Part shown: positions 6,533-14,071 of the stretch, piece after piece | How positions within the stretch are numbered: position 1 is the first letter of the stretch | Layout: every line of letters begins with the position of its first letter | Origin: JAJYTI01 sp035302145 | GTDB lineage: Bacteria; Bacteroidota; Bacteroidia; Flavobacteriales; Flavobacteriaceae | Length of the DNA stretch: 18,524 bases | Reading direction: 5' to 3' | Assembly: GCA_035302145.1 (NCBI GenBank) | Contig: DATGSX010000181.1 | Coordinates: 1-18,524 of the forward strand | Notes under the pieces: model-generated | Told to the model about the DNA's origin: nothing | Database searches by the model: none | Seen by the model: only the letters and a program-made list of their open reading frames with translations | Position numbers and translations under genes: made by a program

Positions 6533-7540
6533 ATGAAATTACTACGAAAATTACTTTTTCCGTTTTCGCTTTTATATTTAGCGGTCACTAGTATACGAAA
6601 TTTTCTTTACAATACGGGAGTATTTAAGAGCCAAGATTATACGAAGCCCATTATTGTTGTGGGGAATTTAAATACAGGTGGGACAGGAAAATCTCCAATG
6701 ATTATGTTGCTGATAGAGTCTTTAAGTAATCTATTCGAAATATCGGTATTGAGTAGGGGTTATAAAAGAAAAACGAAAGGTTATATAGAACTTAACACGC
6801 AGCATACAGCAGATGAGGTGGGGGATGAGCCATTACAGTTTAAAACAAACTTTCCTAAGGTGCCGATGGCAGTATGTGCGGATAGACGTTATGGGATTTC
6901 GCAACTAATCGATAGGTCGGATGCAGTTTTGCTGGACGATGCTTATCAACACAGAAAAGTGAAGGGTAGTTTTAATATTCTACTAACTAGTTACGGCGAT
7001 TTATTTTGCGATGATTATATTCTCCCTGTAGGAAATCTTAGGGAATCTCGCTCAGGGGCTAAAAGAGCCGATTGTATGGTGGTAACAAAATGTCCGATAA
7101 ACTTAGCAGACAATGAAAAAAATACTATTCGTCGCAAATTGCAAAAGTATAACTCGGTACCAGTTTATTTTGCTAGTATCGCCTACGCTGATGAAATCCG
7201 AAGTGAGACTAATAAAGAGCCAATTACAAGTCTTAAAGACAAACCATTTACGTTAGTTACTGGAATCGCTAATCCAAAGCCACTTCTCGCTTACTTAGAT
7301 AAAAAAGGATTTACTTATAATCATAAGGCGTATCCGGATCATCATCCGTTTTCCGATAAAGAGCTTGAGGAACTGCGAAAAGAAACGTTTATTCTAACTA
7401 CCGAGAAAGACTATATGCGACTTCAGGGTAATCTCTCATCCGTACCTTTGTATTATTTACCTATTAAAACAATTATTCAAGAGGAACAAGATGTTTTTAT
7501 AAAGGCGGTTGTTCGTCATATACAAACTTACGACTCATAG
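6533..7540 (+). CDS. lpxK: Tetraacyldisaccharide 4'-kinase LpxK
   Basis: LpxK phosphorylates the 4' position of the tetraacyldisaccharide-1-phosphate precursor of lipid A, at the inner face of the cytoplasmic membrane. The 335 residues match the family length. A hydrophobic N-terminal segment with basic residues (about 1-30) provides membrane association. The P-loop is VVGNLNTGGTGKSP (42-55), very close to the family's VGNLxxGGTGKTP. SRGYKRKTKG (about 75-84), GDEP, and VLLDDAYQHRKV (the DDxxQHR signature) follow, and the C-terminus has TTEKDYMRL, also family-typical. The ATG is the first in frame and fits the family N-terminus. The stop (TAG) lies 13 bases inside the 3' end of the convergent GAPDH gene, with no terminator hairpin visible after it. 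Confidence 0.96.
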   Translation: MKLLRKLLFPFSLLYLAVTSIRNFLYNTGVFKSQDYTKPIIVVGNLNTGGTGKSPMIMLLIESLSNLFEISVLSRGYKRKTKGYIELNTQHTADEVGDEPLQFKTNFPKVPMAVCADRRYGISQLIDRSDAVLLDDAYQHRKVKGSFNILLTSYGDLFCDDYILPVGNLRESRSGAKRADCMVVTKCPINLADNEKNTIRRKLQKYNSVPVYFASIAYADEIRSETNKEPITSLKDKPFTLVTGIANPKPLLAYLDKKGFTYNHKAYPDHHPFSDKELEELRKETFILTTEKDYMRLQGNLSSVPLYYLPIKTIIQEEQDVFIKAVVRHIQTYDS

Positions 7541-8541
7541 CCTAATTGATGAATTTTATACATTAAGTCGATAAGTCGCGAGGAATACCCAAATTCGTTA
7601 TCATACCAACCTATTATTTTAACCATTTTATCGATAACCGATGTCATTTGTGCATCATAAATACAAGAATGCGTGTTGTTTACTATGTCTATAGAAACAA
7701 TGGGATCTTCGGTATATTCCAAAATGCCTTTTAGATTGGTTTCCGATGCTTTTTTAAAAGCAGTATTTATCTCTTCTATACTCACAGGGTTGTGAACATT
7801 AATGGTAATATCCGATAAGGAACCATTTGGTACAGGTACTCTAATTCCACAACCACCGATAGAGTTTGCTAAATCTGGAAATATTTTAGTCAAAGCTTTT
7901 GCAGCACCAGTAGTGGTAGGAACTATAGATTGACCTGCGGCTCTTGCTCGTCGCAAATCTCGATGAGGTTGATCATGAAGGTTCTGATCGGATGTGTACG
8001 AATGCACAGTAGTAATATAAGCTTGCTCTATTCCACATAGTTTGTTTATTATATCTAGCATAGGTGCAGCGTTATTGGTAGTGCAAGAGGCGTTGGAAAT
8101 GATTGTATCCTTAGCATCAAGAATTTGATCATTTACGCCTAAGACAATGGTTTTGATATCGTCTTCTAAAGGGGGGACTGATAGGATAACTTTCTTAGCC
8201 CCAGCTTTTAAATGCTTTTCTAAATGTTCTCTAGATTTAAACTTTCCGGTACATTCAATAACAACGTCAACTCCCTCCCAGTCTAAATCGTTTAAACTAC
8301 TATGGCTGCTATATGGGATTTCAGTTTCATCAATGAATATAGAATGCTCGTTGCAGCTAAGCTTTTTGTCAAGGACTCCATGAACGCTATCGTATTTAAG
8401 CAAATGCGTCATGGTTTTAATATCGGCAATATCATTTATACGTTTGATACGTATATTAGGATGATTTTGTAGTAATCGAACAAGGCTTCGACCGATTCGA
8501 CCAAAGCCGTTTATGCCAAGGTTAATTGTTGGTTGCTCCAT
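7528..8541 (-). CDS. gap: Glyceraldehyde-3-phosphate dehydrogenase, type I
   Basis: GAPDH converts glyceraldehyde-3-phosphate, NAD+ and phosphate to 1,3-bisphosphoglycerate in glycolysis (and the reverse in gluconeogenesis) in the cytoplasm. The 337-residue protein has the Rossmann start INGFGRIGR (10-18). RINDIAD carries Asp38 at the NAD-specificity position. The active site is SNASCTTN with Cys153, TTVHSYT has His180, and RRARAAGQSIVPTTTGAAKA and WYDNEFGYSSR are also present. It lies 15 bases after lipA, so the two are probably co-transcribed. Its last codons overlap the convergent lpxK by 13 bases. Flavobacteria often have more than one gap gene; whether this is the main glycolytic copy cannot be told from the window. 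Confidence 0.96.
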   Translation of the reverse strand: MEQPTINLGINGFGRIGRSLVRLLQNHPNIRIKRINDIADIKTMTHLLKYDSVHGVLDKKLSCNEHSIFIDETEIPYSSHSSLNDLDWEGVDVVIECTGKFKSREHLEKHLKAGAKKVILSVPPLEDDIKTIVLGVNDQILDAKDTIISNASCTTNNAAPMLDIINKLCGIEQAYITTVHSYTSDQNLHDQPHRDLRRARAAGQSIVPTTTGAAKALTKIFPDLANSIGGCGIRVPVPNGSLSDITINVHNPVSIEEINTAFKKASETNLKGILEYTEDPIVSIDIVNNTHSCIYDAQMTSVIDKMVKIIGWYDNEFGYSSRLIDLMYKIHQLGYES

Positions 8542-8556
8542 CAGGATGAGATTTTG

Positions 8557-9438
8557 TTACAGCAAGTGCTTTTGTGCACGATAAGAAGATCGTACTAATG
8601 GACCGCTTTCTACATGACGGAATCCCATTTCTAATCCTACTTCTTCATAAACTTTAAATTGCTCTGGTGTAATAAACTCTTTAACCTCTAAGTGTCGTTT
8701 CGAAGGCTGTAAATATTGTCCTATAGTTACCACGTCCACATTAGCTTCGCGGAGATCCTTCATGGTTTCGATTACTTCGTGCTCTTTTTCTCCAAAACCA
8801 AGCATAATACCACTCTTTGTGCGACGAACTCCTTGTTTTTTTAGGTAAGCAAGAACGCCTAAACTACGTTCGTATTTAGCTTGAATACGCACTTGACGGG
8901 TTAATCGCTTTACTGTTTCCATATTATGAGAAACAATCTCTGGACTTACTTCTATAATACGATCTAGATGTCGTTCTATTCCTTGAAAATCTGGAATAAG
9001 GGTTTCTAATGTAGTATTTGGATTTAATCGACGGATAGCTTGTACGGTTTCTGCCCATAATATAGAACCCATATCTTGAATGTCATCACGATCTACCGAA
9101 GTGATTACCGCATGTTTTATTCCCATTTTTTTAATGGATTGCGCCACCTTTTCAGGCTCTGCCCAATCAAGAGATTCAGGACGACCTGTACGTACCCCAC
9201 AAAATCCACACGAACGCGTACAGATGTTTCCTAAAATCATAAAAGTGGCCGTTCCTTCTGTCCAACATTCTCCCATGTTCGGGCACGAACCAGAAGTGCA
9301 AATAGTGTGTAAATCATATTTGTCTACTAAACCTCGTAATTCGGTATATTTTTTACCTACTGGTAGTTTAACACGTAACCATTTTGGTTTTGGTTGGGTC
9401 TTTCTTTTAGTTTTAGTTGCCTCTACAGTTGTATCCAT
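8557..9438 (-). CDS. lipA: Lipoyl synthase LipA
   Basis: LipA is a radical SAM enzyme that inserts two sulfurs into protein-bound octanoyl groups to form lipoyl cofactor for 2-oxoacid dehydrogenases and the glycine cleavage system. Both iron-sulfur motifs are visible in the 293-residue protein: the auxiliary cluster C47-x4-C52-x5-C58 (CTSGSCPNMGEC) and the radical SAM cluster C73-x3-C77-x2-C80 (CTRSCGFC). The C-terminal RSSYRA (283-288) supplies the Ser that ligates the auxiliary cluster. TSVDRDD and SHNMETV are family-typical. The ATG at 9438 follows an A/T-rich leader with a good -7 element 51-58 bases upstream. It is the first gene of a lipA-gap pair. Confidence 0.97.
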   Translation of the reverse strand: MDTTVEATKTKRKTQPKPKWLRVKLPVGKKYTELRGLVDKYDLHTICTSGSCPNMGECWTEGTATFMILGNICTRSCGFCGVRTGRPESLDWAEPEKVAQSIKKMGIKHAVITSVDRDDIQDMGSILWAETVQAIRRLNPNTTLETLIPDFQGIERHLDRIIEVSPEIVSHNMETVKRLTRQVRIQAKYERSLGVLAYLKKQGVRRTKSGIMLGFGEKEHEVIETMKDLREANVDVVTIGQYLQPSKRHLEVKEFITPEQFKVYEEVGLEMGFRHVESGPLVRSSYRAQKHLL

Positions 9439-9703
9439 TGATCTAATTTATAGTGTGCTTTATGAAAGTTTAAATTTCAACTTGCTCACAAATTTAATTA
9501 TTGTAATACGAATTGCACCTCTTCTGGAAGGGAATATTATTGTAAGCTATATAAAGCTGTTATTATCAGATGATTATAGGGTGAATAGGTAAGCTGTTTT
9601 TAAATGGATAAGTGCTTTAACTTGTTTTCCTAAGTAGAATCTTTGAGTTTATCGTGCTGAAGATATAAATTGCCTATAATAGAATTCTAAGCTTCTAAAA
9701 TGT
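9439..9703. other. Intergenic region between lipA and the glycosyltransferase gene
   Basis: This 265-base AT-rich region lies between the lipA start and the glycosyltransferase stop. It contains the lipA promoter element near its lipA end. I see no coding potential beyond the antisense continuation over lipA, and only weak short inverted repeats near 9680-9697, not enough to call a terminator for the glycosyltransferase. Confidence 0.6.
9489..9496 (-). promoter_or_regulatory. -7 promoter element for lipA-gap
   Basis: On the minus strand TAAATTTG matches TAnnTTTG exactly, 51-58 bases before the lipA ATG, giving an expected leader of about 45 bases. No clear -33 TTG is visible at the right distance. 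Confidence 0.45.
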
Positions 9704-10807
9704 TCACCATTTTTTATTAGGTGGCTTTTTAATATAGAAACTTAGGGTATTTAACTGTAAAAATACCAGCATAAATTCTAGCAAAGGAATATATGCAATA
9801 AGAGATTTTTCTTGTAGTTTTTTTGCTGAAATTCCGATGCTTATATATTGAATAATTAATCGAATGGCTACTAATGCAGATGCTATTTGCCAATTCAGTA
9901 AAAAGAAGGCTGCTATTGCACCAAACCAAAATAGAACCGTACTTAAAAAATATATACCCAGTACTACTTTGTGCTTTGTTTTATAAAATCTGAAAGTCCA
10001 AGCTCTATTTTTTCGCATATTATGCCATGCTTCCCAGTTTTTTAATGGGGTAGCTTCTACATGCGCTTTTGGATTGTATATAAGACTTGTATTGTTTGTT
10101 CTTGCTACTTCATTTACAAAAAGATCATCATCACCAGCAGGTATTTTCACATGAGATATAAATCCTCTGTTTTCGTAATAAACTTTACTGGTATAAGCCA
10201 AGTTTCTTCCTACACCCATATAAGTCATTTTTGCTTTAGCAAAGGATAAATAGTGTATGGCATTCATCAGTGTATCGAAACGCAAAAAGAGGTTGAAAAG
10301 GCCTTTTTCCTTAGTGTAGTTACTATAGCCTAAAACTAGTTGTTTGTTGTTTAGAAAGCCAGTAGACATTTCTCTTATCCATTGATTAGTCAATGGTTTA
10401 CAATGTCCATCTGTAAATAATAGATAATTGTTTTTTGCTCTCTTTATACCTAAGGTTAAGGCATATTTTTTACTGCCCCAAAACATTTCATTGCCATGTA
10501 CATTGGTAAGGTAGATAGGGAAATTGGGATGGTTTTTTTGAAATTCCTCTATAATTATGAAACTGTCATCGGTTGACGAATCATTGATTAGGATAATTTC
10601 AAAATCTGGATAATCTTGCTCTAATATAGCATTTAGATTGCTCTCCAGATTTTCGACGTTGTTTTTAATATAAACAAGTACGGAAATAGGGGGGAGGTTT
10701 TCTATAGTAGCCGAATCTTTCTTCTTCGATAATGCGAAACTTAGGAATAAAAGAAAGTAGGCACAATTGATAAGGACAATTGTGATAAAAGCATACAAAA
10801 AGAGCAT
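9704..10807 (-). CDS. Membrane-bound family 2 glycosyltransferase
   Basis: The 367-residue protein has an N-terminal membrane segment (about 2-26), a cytoplasmic GT-A domain (about 40-260) and two to four C-terminal membrane segments (about 282-306, 308-327, 335-358), the layout of processive or polyprenol-associated GT2 enzymes. The nucleotide-sugar end is PISVLVYIKNN...LINDSSTDDS (40-82, abridged), the DxD region is FTDGHCKP (131-138), and the acceptor-side acidic motif is GDDDLFVNE (225-233). RKNRAWTFRFYK (265-276) takes the place of the usual QxxRW. The middle of the metal-binding motif reads Asp133-Gly-His135 rather than DAD, which is unusual. The gene lies 22 bases after the small Cys-rich membrane protein gene and ends with TGA. 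Substrate and product cannot be told; an envelope or surface glycan is likely. Confidence 0.85.
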   Translation of the reverse strand: MLFLYAFITIVLINCAYFLLFLSFALSKKKDSATIENLPPISVLVYIKNNVENLESNLNAILEQDYPDFEIILINDSSTDDSFIIIEEFQKNHPNFPIYLTNVHGNEMFWGSKKYALTLGIKRAKNNYLLFTDGHCKPLTNQWIREMSTGFLNNKQLVLGYSNYTKEKGLFNLFLRFDTLMNAIHYLSFAKAKMTYMGVGRNLAYTSKVYYENRGFISHVKIPAGDDDLFVNEVARTNNTSLIYNPKAHVEATPLKNWEAWHNMRKNRAWTFRFYKTKHKVVLGIYFLSTVLFWFGAIAAFFLLNWQIASALVAIRLIIQYISIGISAKKLQEKSLIAYIPLLEFMLVFLQLNTLSFYIKKPPNKKW

Positions 10808-10829
10808 AAGCGACTACGAATACTAGATA

Positions 10830-11036
10830 TTATTGATTCTCGCTCTCGCTACAACTTACTTTATATTGTTCAGGAGTTTTACCACACATACCACATGTAG
10901 CACCTTCTTTATTTAAGAATGGACTCTGACTGGCACAAGTTCCAGCGAACTCACCATCTTTCTTTGCCCATAGCTTAATCGAAATTCCTATAACTGCTAA
11001 GAGTAGCAATATTAATGTTATAAATAAAAGTCCCAT
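10830..11036 (-). CDS. Small Cys-rich single-pass membrane protein, NqrM-like
   Basis: This 68-residue protein starts at the ATG at 11036 (MGLLFITLILL); the frame extends 8 codons further to a TTG at 11060, but that TTG overlaps the probable promoter -7 element, so it is not used. One membrane helix (about 1-22) is followed by KLWAKKDGEFAGTC and four cysteines: Cys34, Cys48, Cys51 and Cys62. The pattern of one helix, a basic stretch, a single Cys and then CxxC recalls NqrM (DUF539), a maturation factor for Na+-translocating NADH:quinone reductase, and conserved 'membrane or secreted protein' entries of Flavobacteriia. The match is by layout, so the NqrM assignment is tentative. A metal- or Fe-S-binding role for the cysteines is inferred. 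The glycosyltransferase follows by 22 bases. Confidence 0.75.
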   Translation of the reverse strand: MGLLFITLILLLLAVIGISIKLWAKKDGEFAGTCASQSPFLNKEGATCGMCGKTPEQYKVSCSESENQ

Positions 11037-11057
11037 TAGTTCGTGATTTTTGTACTG

Positions 11058-11065
11058 CAAAATTA
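11058..11065 (-). promoter_or_regulatory. -7 promoter element for the small Cys-rich protein and glycosyltransferase
   Basis: On the minus strand TAATTTTG matches TAnnTTTG exactly, 21 bases before the ATG at 11036, predicting a leader of about 15 bases. Its position overlaps an upstream in-frame TTG and so helps decide the start of the gene. A -33 TTG is not evident. Confidence 0.55.
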
Positions 11066-11191
11066 CAACATTTTTGAAGAAGAAGCGAGCTACAATGGTC
11101 TTTATTTTAGTTTAAAGATACGCCTAGTTTTATATTAACATACAATCTAATTGAGTGTGAAAAAGAATAAGGTGGATAAATGTTTGGATTC

Positions 11192-12205
11192 CTAAATTAT
11201 GTTGATTTCAGGAACAATTTGGATGTCATACTTATCTTTCACAACGCTTTGAACATATTTTGCTAATTGTAATATGTCTTGGCCAGTTGCTGTACCATGG
11301 TTTATAAGCACTAAAGCTTGATTTTTATGTACACCTGCATCACCTTGCCTATAACCTTTTAGTTTAGCATTGTCTATAAGCCAACCAGCAGGAACCTTGT
11401 ATTGATTATTTTCTACTTCATAGTATGGCGCATCGGGATGCTTTTGGTGAAATGCTTTAAAAGAATCTGTAGACAGTATTGGGTTTTTAAAGAAGCTTCC
11501 GCCATTTCCTAGCTTCTTAGGATCTGGTAATTTAGAGTTTCTAATCCGAATTACAGCATCGGATACATCCTCAATACTTGGATTTAGGCAGTGAGCTTTT
11601 TCTAGTTCACTTTTTATGGCTCCATAATCGGTACGAATGATATGATTCTTGCGAGTTAACCTTAATTGGATCTCAAGAATGATATATTGTCCTTTAGCCT
11701 CATTTTTAAAAATAGAGTCTCTATAACCAAATTTGCAGTCTTTCGTTTTGAGTTCCTTTATTTCACCCGTAGTTCTATCTAGTACAGTACAGCTCACTAA
11801 TACGTCTTTTATCTCTACGCCGTATGCACCTATGTTCTGAATAGGAGCAGTGCCCGTATTGCCAGGAATTAATGATAGGTTTTCTATACCACCATAGTTT
11901 TGTTTCACGCAATAGCGAACTAGTTCATGCCAGTTTTCGCCAGCTTTTATATGGAGTAGTACATGATTATCATCTAAAAACTCTTCTTTTATTCCTCTTA
12001 GATTTAAATGAATTACAAGTGCTTCTACATCTTTAGTAAAAAGAATGTTGCTTCCTCCACCTAATATCAGCTGTTTGTCATGCACATTGGAAGCCAAGGC
12101 CTCACGCAATTCCGTAAGGCTATTTACTGTTACAAAGTATCTGGCATTAACAGCAACTCCAAAAGTATTATATTCTTTTAAGGATTTGTGCTCTTCAATA
12201 ATCAT
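11192..12205 (-). CDS. murB: UDP-N-acetylenolpyruvoylglucosamine reductase MurB
   Basis: MurB is the FAD enzyme that reduces UDP-GlcNAc-enolpyruvate to UDP-MurNAc with NADPH, the second committed step of peptidoglycan synthesis, in the cytoplasm. The 337-residue protein has FAD-binding LGGGSNIL (48-55) and GNTGTAPIQNIGAYGVE (115-131). The catalytic residues expected for type I MurB are Arg162 in GYRDSIFK, the proton donor Ser237 in GNGGSFFKNP, and Glu333 in the C-terminal PEINII. The type I tyrosine-loop region is also present, as in the E. coli-length enzyme. Its ATG overlaps the stop of the aminotransferase gene (ATGA), so the genes are translationally coupled. Nothing in the aminotransferase suggests a direct biochemical link with cell-wall synthesis. 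Confidence 0.97.
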   Translation of the reverse strand: MIIEEHKSLKEYNTFGVAVNARYFVTVNSLTELREALASNVHDKQLILGGGSNILFTKDVEALVIHLNLRGIKEEFLDDNHVLLHIKAGENWHELVRYCVKQNYGGIENLSLIPGNTGTAPIQNIGAYGVEIKDVLVSCTVLDRTTGEIKELKTKDCKFGYRDSIFKNEAKGQYIILEIQLRLTRKNHIIRTDYGAIKSELEKAHCLNPSIEDVSDAVIRIRNSKLPDPKKLGNGGSFFKNPILSTDSFKAFHQKHPDAPYYEVENNQYKVPAGWLIDNAKLKGYRQGDAGVHKNQALVLINHGTATGQDILQLAKYVQSVVKDKYDIQIVPEINII

Positions 12206-13401
12206 GATTGTTTTTCTTGGTAAACTTTAAGTGCTTGTTTCAAAATTTCTACAGCCCTAACTAGTTTTTCTCTTTCTAGTACATAAGCAATCCGCACTTG
12301 ATTTAACCCTTTCCCTGTGGTAGAATAAAATCCTGCTGCAGGAGCAATCATTACGGTTTCACCATCTAAGTCAAAATCCTCTAACAACCATTGTGCAAAT
12401 TTCTCTGCATTCTTTATTGGTAATTCTGCAATACAATAAAATGCTCCTTGTGGTTGGTTTACTTTTACACCAGGTATTTCTGAAAGGCCATTTAGCAATA
12501 TATCACGTCGCTCTTCATAAGTGGTGTTTACCTCGGTGAAATAGGATTTTGGTGTATCCAAAGCAGCCTCACTTGCAATCTGAGCAAACGTAGGTGGGCT
12601 TAGGCGAGCCTGTGCAAACTTAAGTACCGTTTCGATTACTTGATCGTTTTTAGAAACCAAATAGCCAATTCTAGCGCCACACATGCTGTAGCGTTTTGAT
12701 ACTGAGTCGGTAAGGATTGCATAATCTTCTATACCTTCTATAGAGAGGATAGAATGATGTTCCGCATCACTATATATAAAGTCGCTATACACTTCATCGG
12801 ATATAAGGAACAAATTATATTTTTTAACCAATTCGCCCAACTGCTCAATTTCCTTTTTAGAATAAACATAACCTGTAGGATTTCCAGGGTTGCAAATTAA
12901 AATAGCTTTTGTGTGCTGGGTAATTAAAGCTTCAAAATCCTCAATTGGTGGTAAGGCAAAGTTATCTTCTATCTTAGATTCTACAGGAACCACCTTTACG
13001 TTGTTTTGTACTGCAAAACCATTGTAGTTAGCATAGAATGGTTCTGGTATAATAATTTCATCATTGGCGTCGGCAACGGTGCTTATCGCAAATGAAAGTG
13101 CTTCGCTACCGCCGGTGGTTACGATAATGTTTTCCGGACCGACCTCTATATTTTTACTGGTGTAGAAATCGGCTAGTTTTTGACGATACTCTAATGATCC
13201 GTTAGAAGCGGTATATGCTAAAGTTTCAATGGTATGATTGCGAACGGCATCCATTGCTACTGTTGGAGATTTTATATCGGGTTGTCCTATGTTTAGGTGA
13301 TATACTTCCTTACCAGCTCTTTTTGCTTCGTTAGCATATGGTGTAAGCTTACGAATTGGTGACTCTGGCATTATTAAACCTTTACTAGAAATTTTTGGCA
13401 T
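12202..13401 (-). CDS. PLP-dependent aminotransferase class I (AspC/MalY-like fold type I)
   Basis: A fold-type I aminotransferase of 399 residues. The start chosen is the ATG at 13401 (MPKISSKGLIMPESPIRKL); the frame is open a further 47 codons to 13542, but that extension reads through the intergenic region and the upstream terminator and is hydrophobic nonsense. Seen motifs: YHLNIGQPD (34-42), NPGNPTG (171-177), SDEVYSDFIY (201-210), the PLP-binding Lys236 in SVSKRYSMCGARIGY (233-247), and the C-terminal substrate Arg in NQVRIAY. The general family of aspartate/aromatic/alanine-type aminotransferases is clear; the amino-acid substrate cannot be read off. The TGA stop overlaps the murB start by the ATGA pattern. 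No strong promoter element was found in the 100 bases before the ATG. Confidence 0.93.
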   Translation of the reverse strand: MPKISSKGLIMPESPIRKLTPYANEAKRAGKEVYHLNIGQPDIKSPTVAMDAVRNHTIETLAYTASNGSLEYRQKLADFYTSKNIEVGPENIIVTTGGSEALSFAISTVADANDEIIIPEPFYANYNGFAVQNNVKVVPVESKIEDNFALPPIEDFEALITQHTKAILICNPGNPTGYVYSKKEIEQLGELVKKYNLFLISDEVYSDFIYSDAEHHSILSIEGIEDYAILTDSVSKRYSMCGARIGYLVSKNDQVIETVLKFAQARLSPPTFAQIASEAALDTPKSYFTEVNTTYEERRDILLNGLSEIPGVKVNQPQGAFYCIAELPIKNAEKFAQWLLEDFDLDGETVMIAPAAGFYSTTGKGLNQVRIAYVLEREKLVRAVEILKQALKVYQEKQS

Positions 13402-13501
13402 AGCAAAGATGGGTTTAAAAGTTATTAATAAAGCAAATTCCTCATAAATATGAGCATGCAATAATACGCATATTATGACGAAATTTATACATATTGAATA
13501 T

Positions 13502-13547
13502 AAACTAAAATAAAATAAAAAACCACCTAGGTAATTACCCAAGTGGT
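13502..13547 (-). terminator. Intrinsic terminator of the DUF1573 gene
   Basis: On the minus strand the 26 bases from 13547 to 13522 fold into an 11-12 bp stem with two G-T pairs (outer ACCAC/GTGGT, inner GGGTA/TACC) and a small loop. T-rich sequence (13521 down to 13502, TTTTTATTTTATTTTAG) follows directly. It lies 30 bases after the DUF1573 stop and before the aminotransferase gene, so the two are separate transcripts. Confidence 0.85.
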
Positions 13548-13576
13548 ATTTTTATAGAGAATTAATCTTTAAATTC

Positions 13577-13942
13577 TTATTCGGTTACTTGACCTCTAAT
13601 TTTAAGAGGAGTAACTTCTTGAACCGCATTGGAGTAAACAGTAACCGTACGGCGAATAGGACCAACTAGTTTGGTATTGTATTTTACTTCAATCTCGCCT
13701 GTATCGCCAGGTAAGATTGGTTCTGTTGGTCTTTTAGGAACGGTACATCCGCAGGTAGAGCGAACATTGCTTATTACTAATGGTTCGTCACCAGTGTTGG
13801 TAAACTTAAATACTCGAAGGCCGTCACTTCCTTTTTTAATCGTACCGTAATCAATTGTTGACTCTTCAAAAGTCATTTCAGCTTGAGCATAGGTAACCAT
13901 ACTCAATAAACCGAATAATACTAAAGCGAATAGTTTTTTCAT
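13577..13942 (-). CDS. DUF1573 exported protein
   Basis: A 121-residue secreted protein of the DUF1573 family, very common in Bacteroidota. A signal peptide (MKK, hydrophobic run, TYAQA; cleavage near residue 20-21) is followed by an Ig-like beta domain with the family signature: DYGTIKKGSDGLRVFKFTNTG (31-51), then VRSTCGCTVPKRP with Cys64 and Cys66, and LPGDTGEIEVKYNT. The two cysteines of the CGC motif are the most conserved part of the family; whether they form a disulfide or bind a ligand is not known. It has its own promoter, divergent from valS, and its own terminator, so it is monocistronic. The function is unknown; relatives are periplasmic or outer-membrane-associated. Confidence 0.93.
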   Translation of the reverse strand: MKKLFALVLFGLLSMVTYAQAEMTFEESTIDYGTIKKGSDGLRVFKFTNTGDEPLVISNVRSTCGCTVPKRPTEPILPGDTGEIEVKYNTKLVGPIRRTVTVYSNAVQEVTPLKIRGQVTE

Positions 13943-13965
13943 AACATAAATTCTATTGTGAAGTT

Positions 13966-13997
13966 TAAAAGTAAGTAACCTTGTAATAATATCAAAA
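13966..13997 (-). promoter_or_regulatory. Promoter of the DUF1573 gene
   Basis: On the minus strand TTTTG (13997-13993) lies 19 bases before TACTTTTA (13973-13966), which has one mismatch to TAnnTTTG. This TTG-N19-TAnnTTTG arrangement is the standard Bacteroidetes sigma-A promoter, and it predicts a leader of about 15-20 bases before the ATG at 13942. Confidence 0.6.
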
Positions 13998-14032
13998 CTT
14001 TACTACTCCTTTTATAATCTATTGGTTATCGT

Positions 14033-14040
14033 TATTTTTG
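14033..14040 (+). promoter_or_regulatory. -7 promoter element for valS
   Basis: TATTTTTG matches TAnnTTTG exactly, 31 bases before the valS ATG, with an expected leader of about 25 bases. A -33 TTG at the usual distance is not visible; a TTG at 14022-14024 is too close. Confidence 0.45.
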
Positions 14041-14071
14041 TAAATTATTTATAAAACTGTAATACAAGACT

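Noticed and set aside
9080..9592. 170-residue plus-strand open frame over lipA
   Set aside because: It is antisense to the well-conserved lipA gene for most of its length and shows no domain; a shadow frame.
11037..11060. TTG start for the small Cys-rich protein
   Set aside because: The TTG overlaps the -7 element TAATTTTG, so it would not be in the transcript; the ATG at 11036 fits better.
13441..13454. CTCATAAATATGAG small inverted repeat upstream of the aminotransferase
   Set aside because: A 5-bp stem in AT-rich DNA is expected by chance and has no T-tract or promoter context.
13402..13542. 47-residue N-terminal extension of the aminotransferase
   Set aside because: It reads through the upstream gene's terminator and intergenic DNA; the family-like N-terminus begins at Met 13401.
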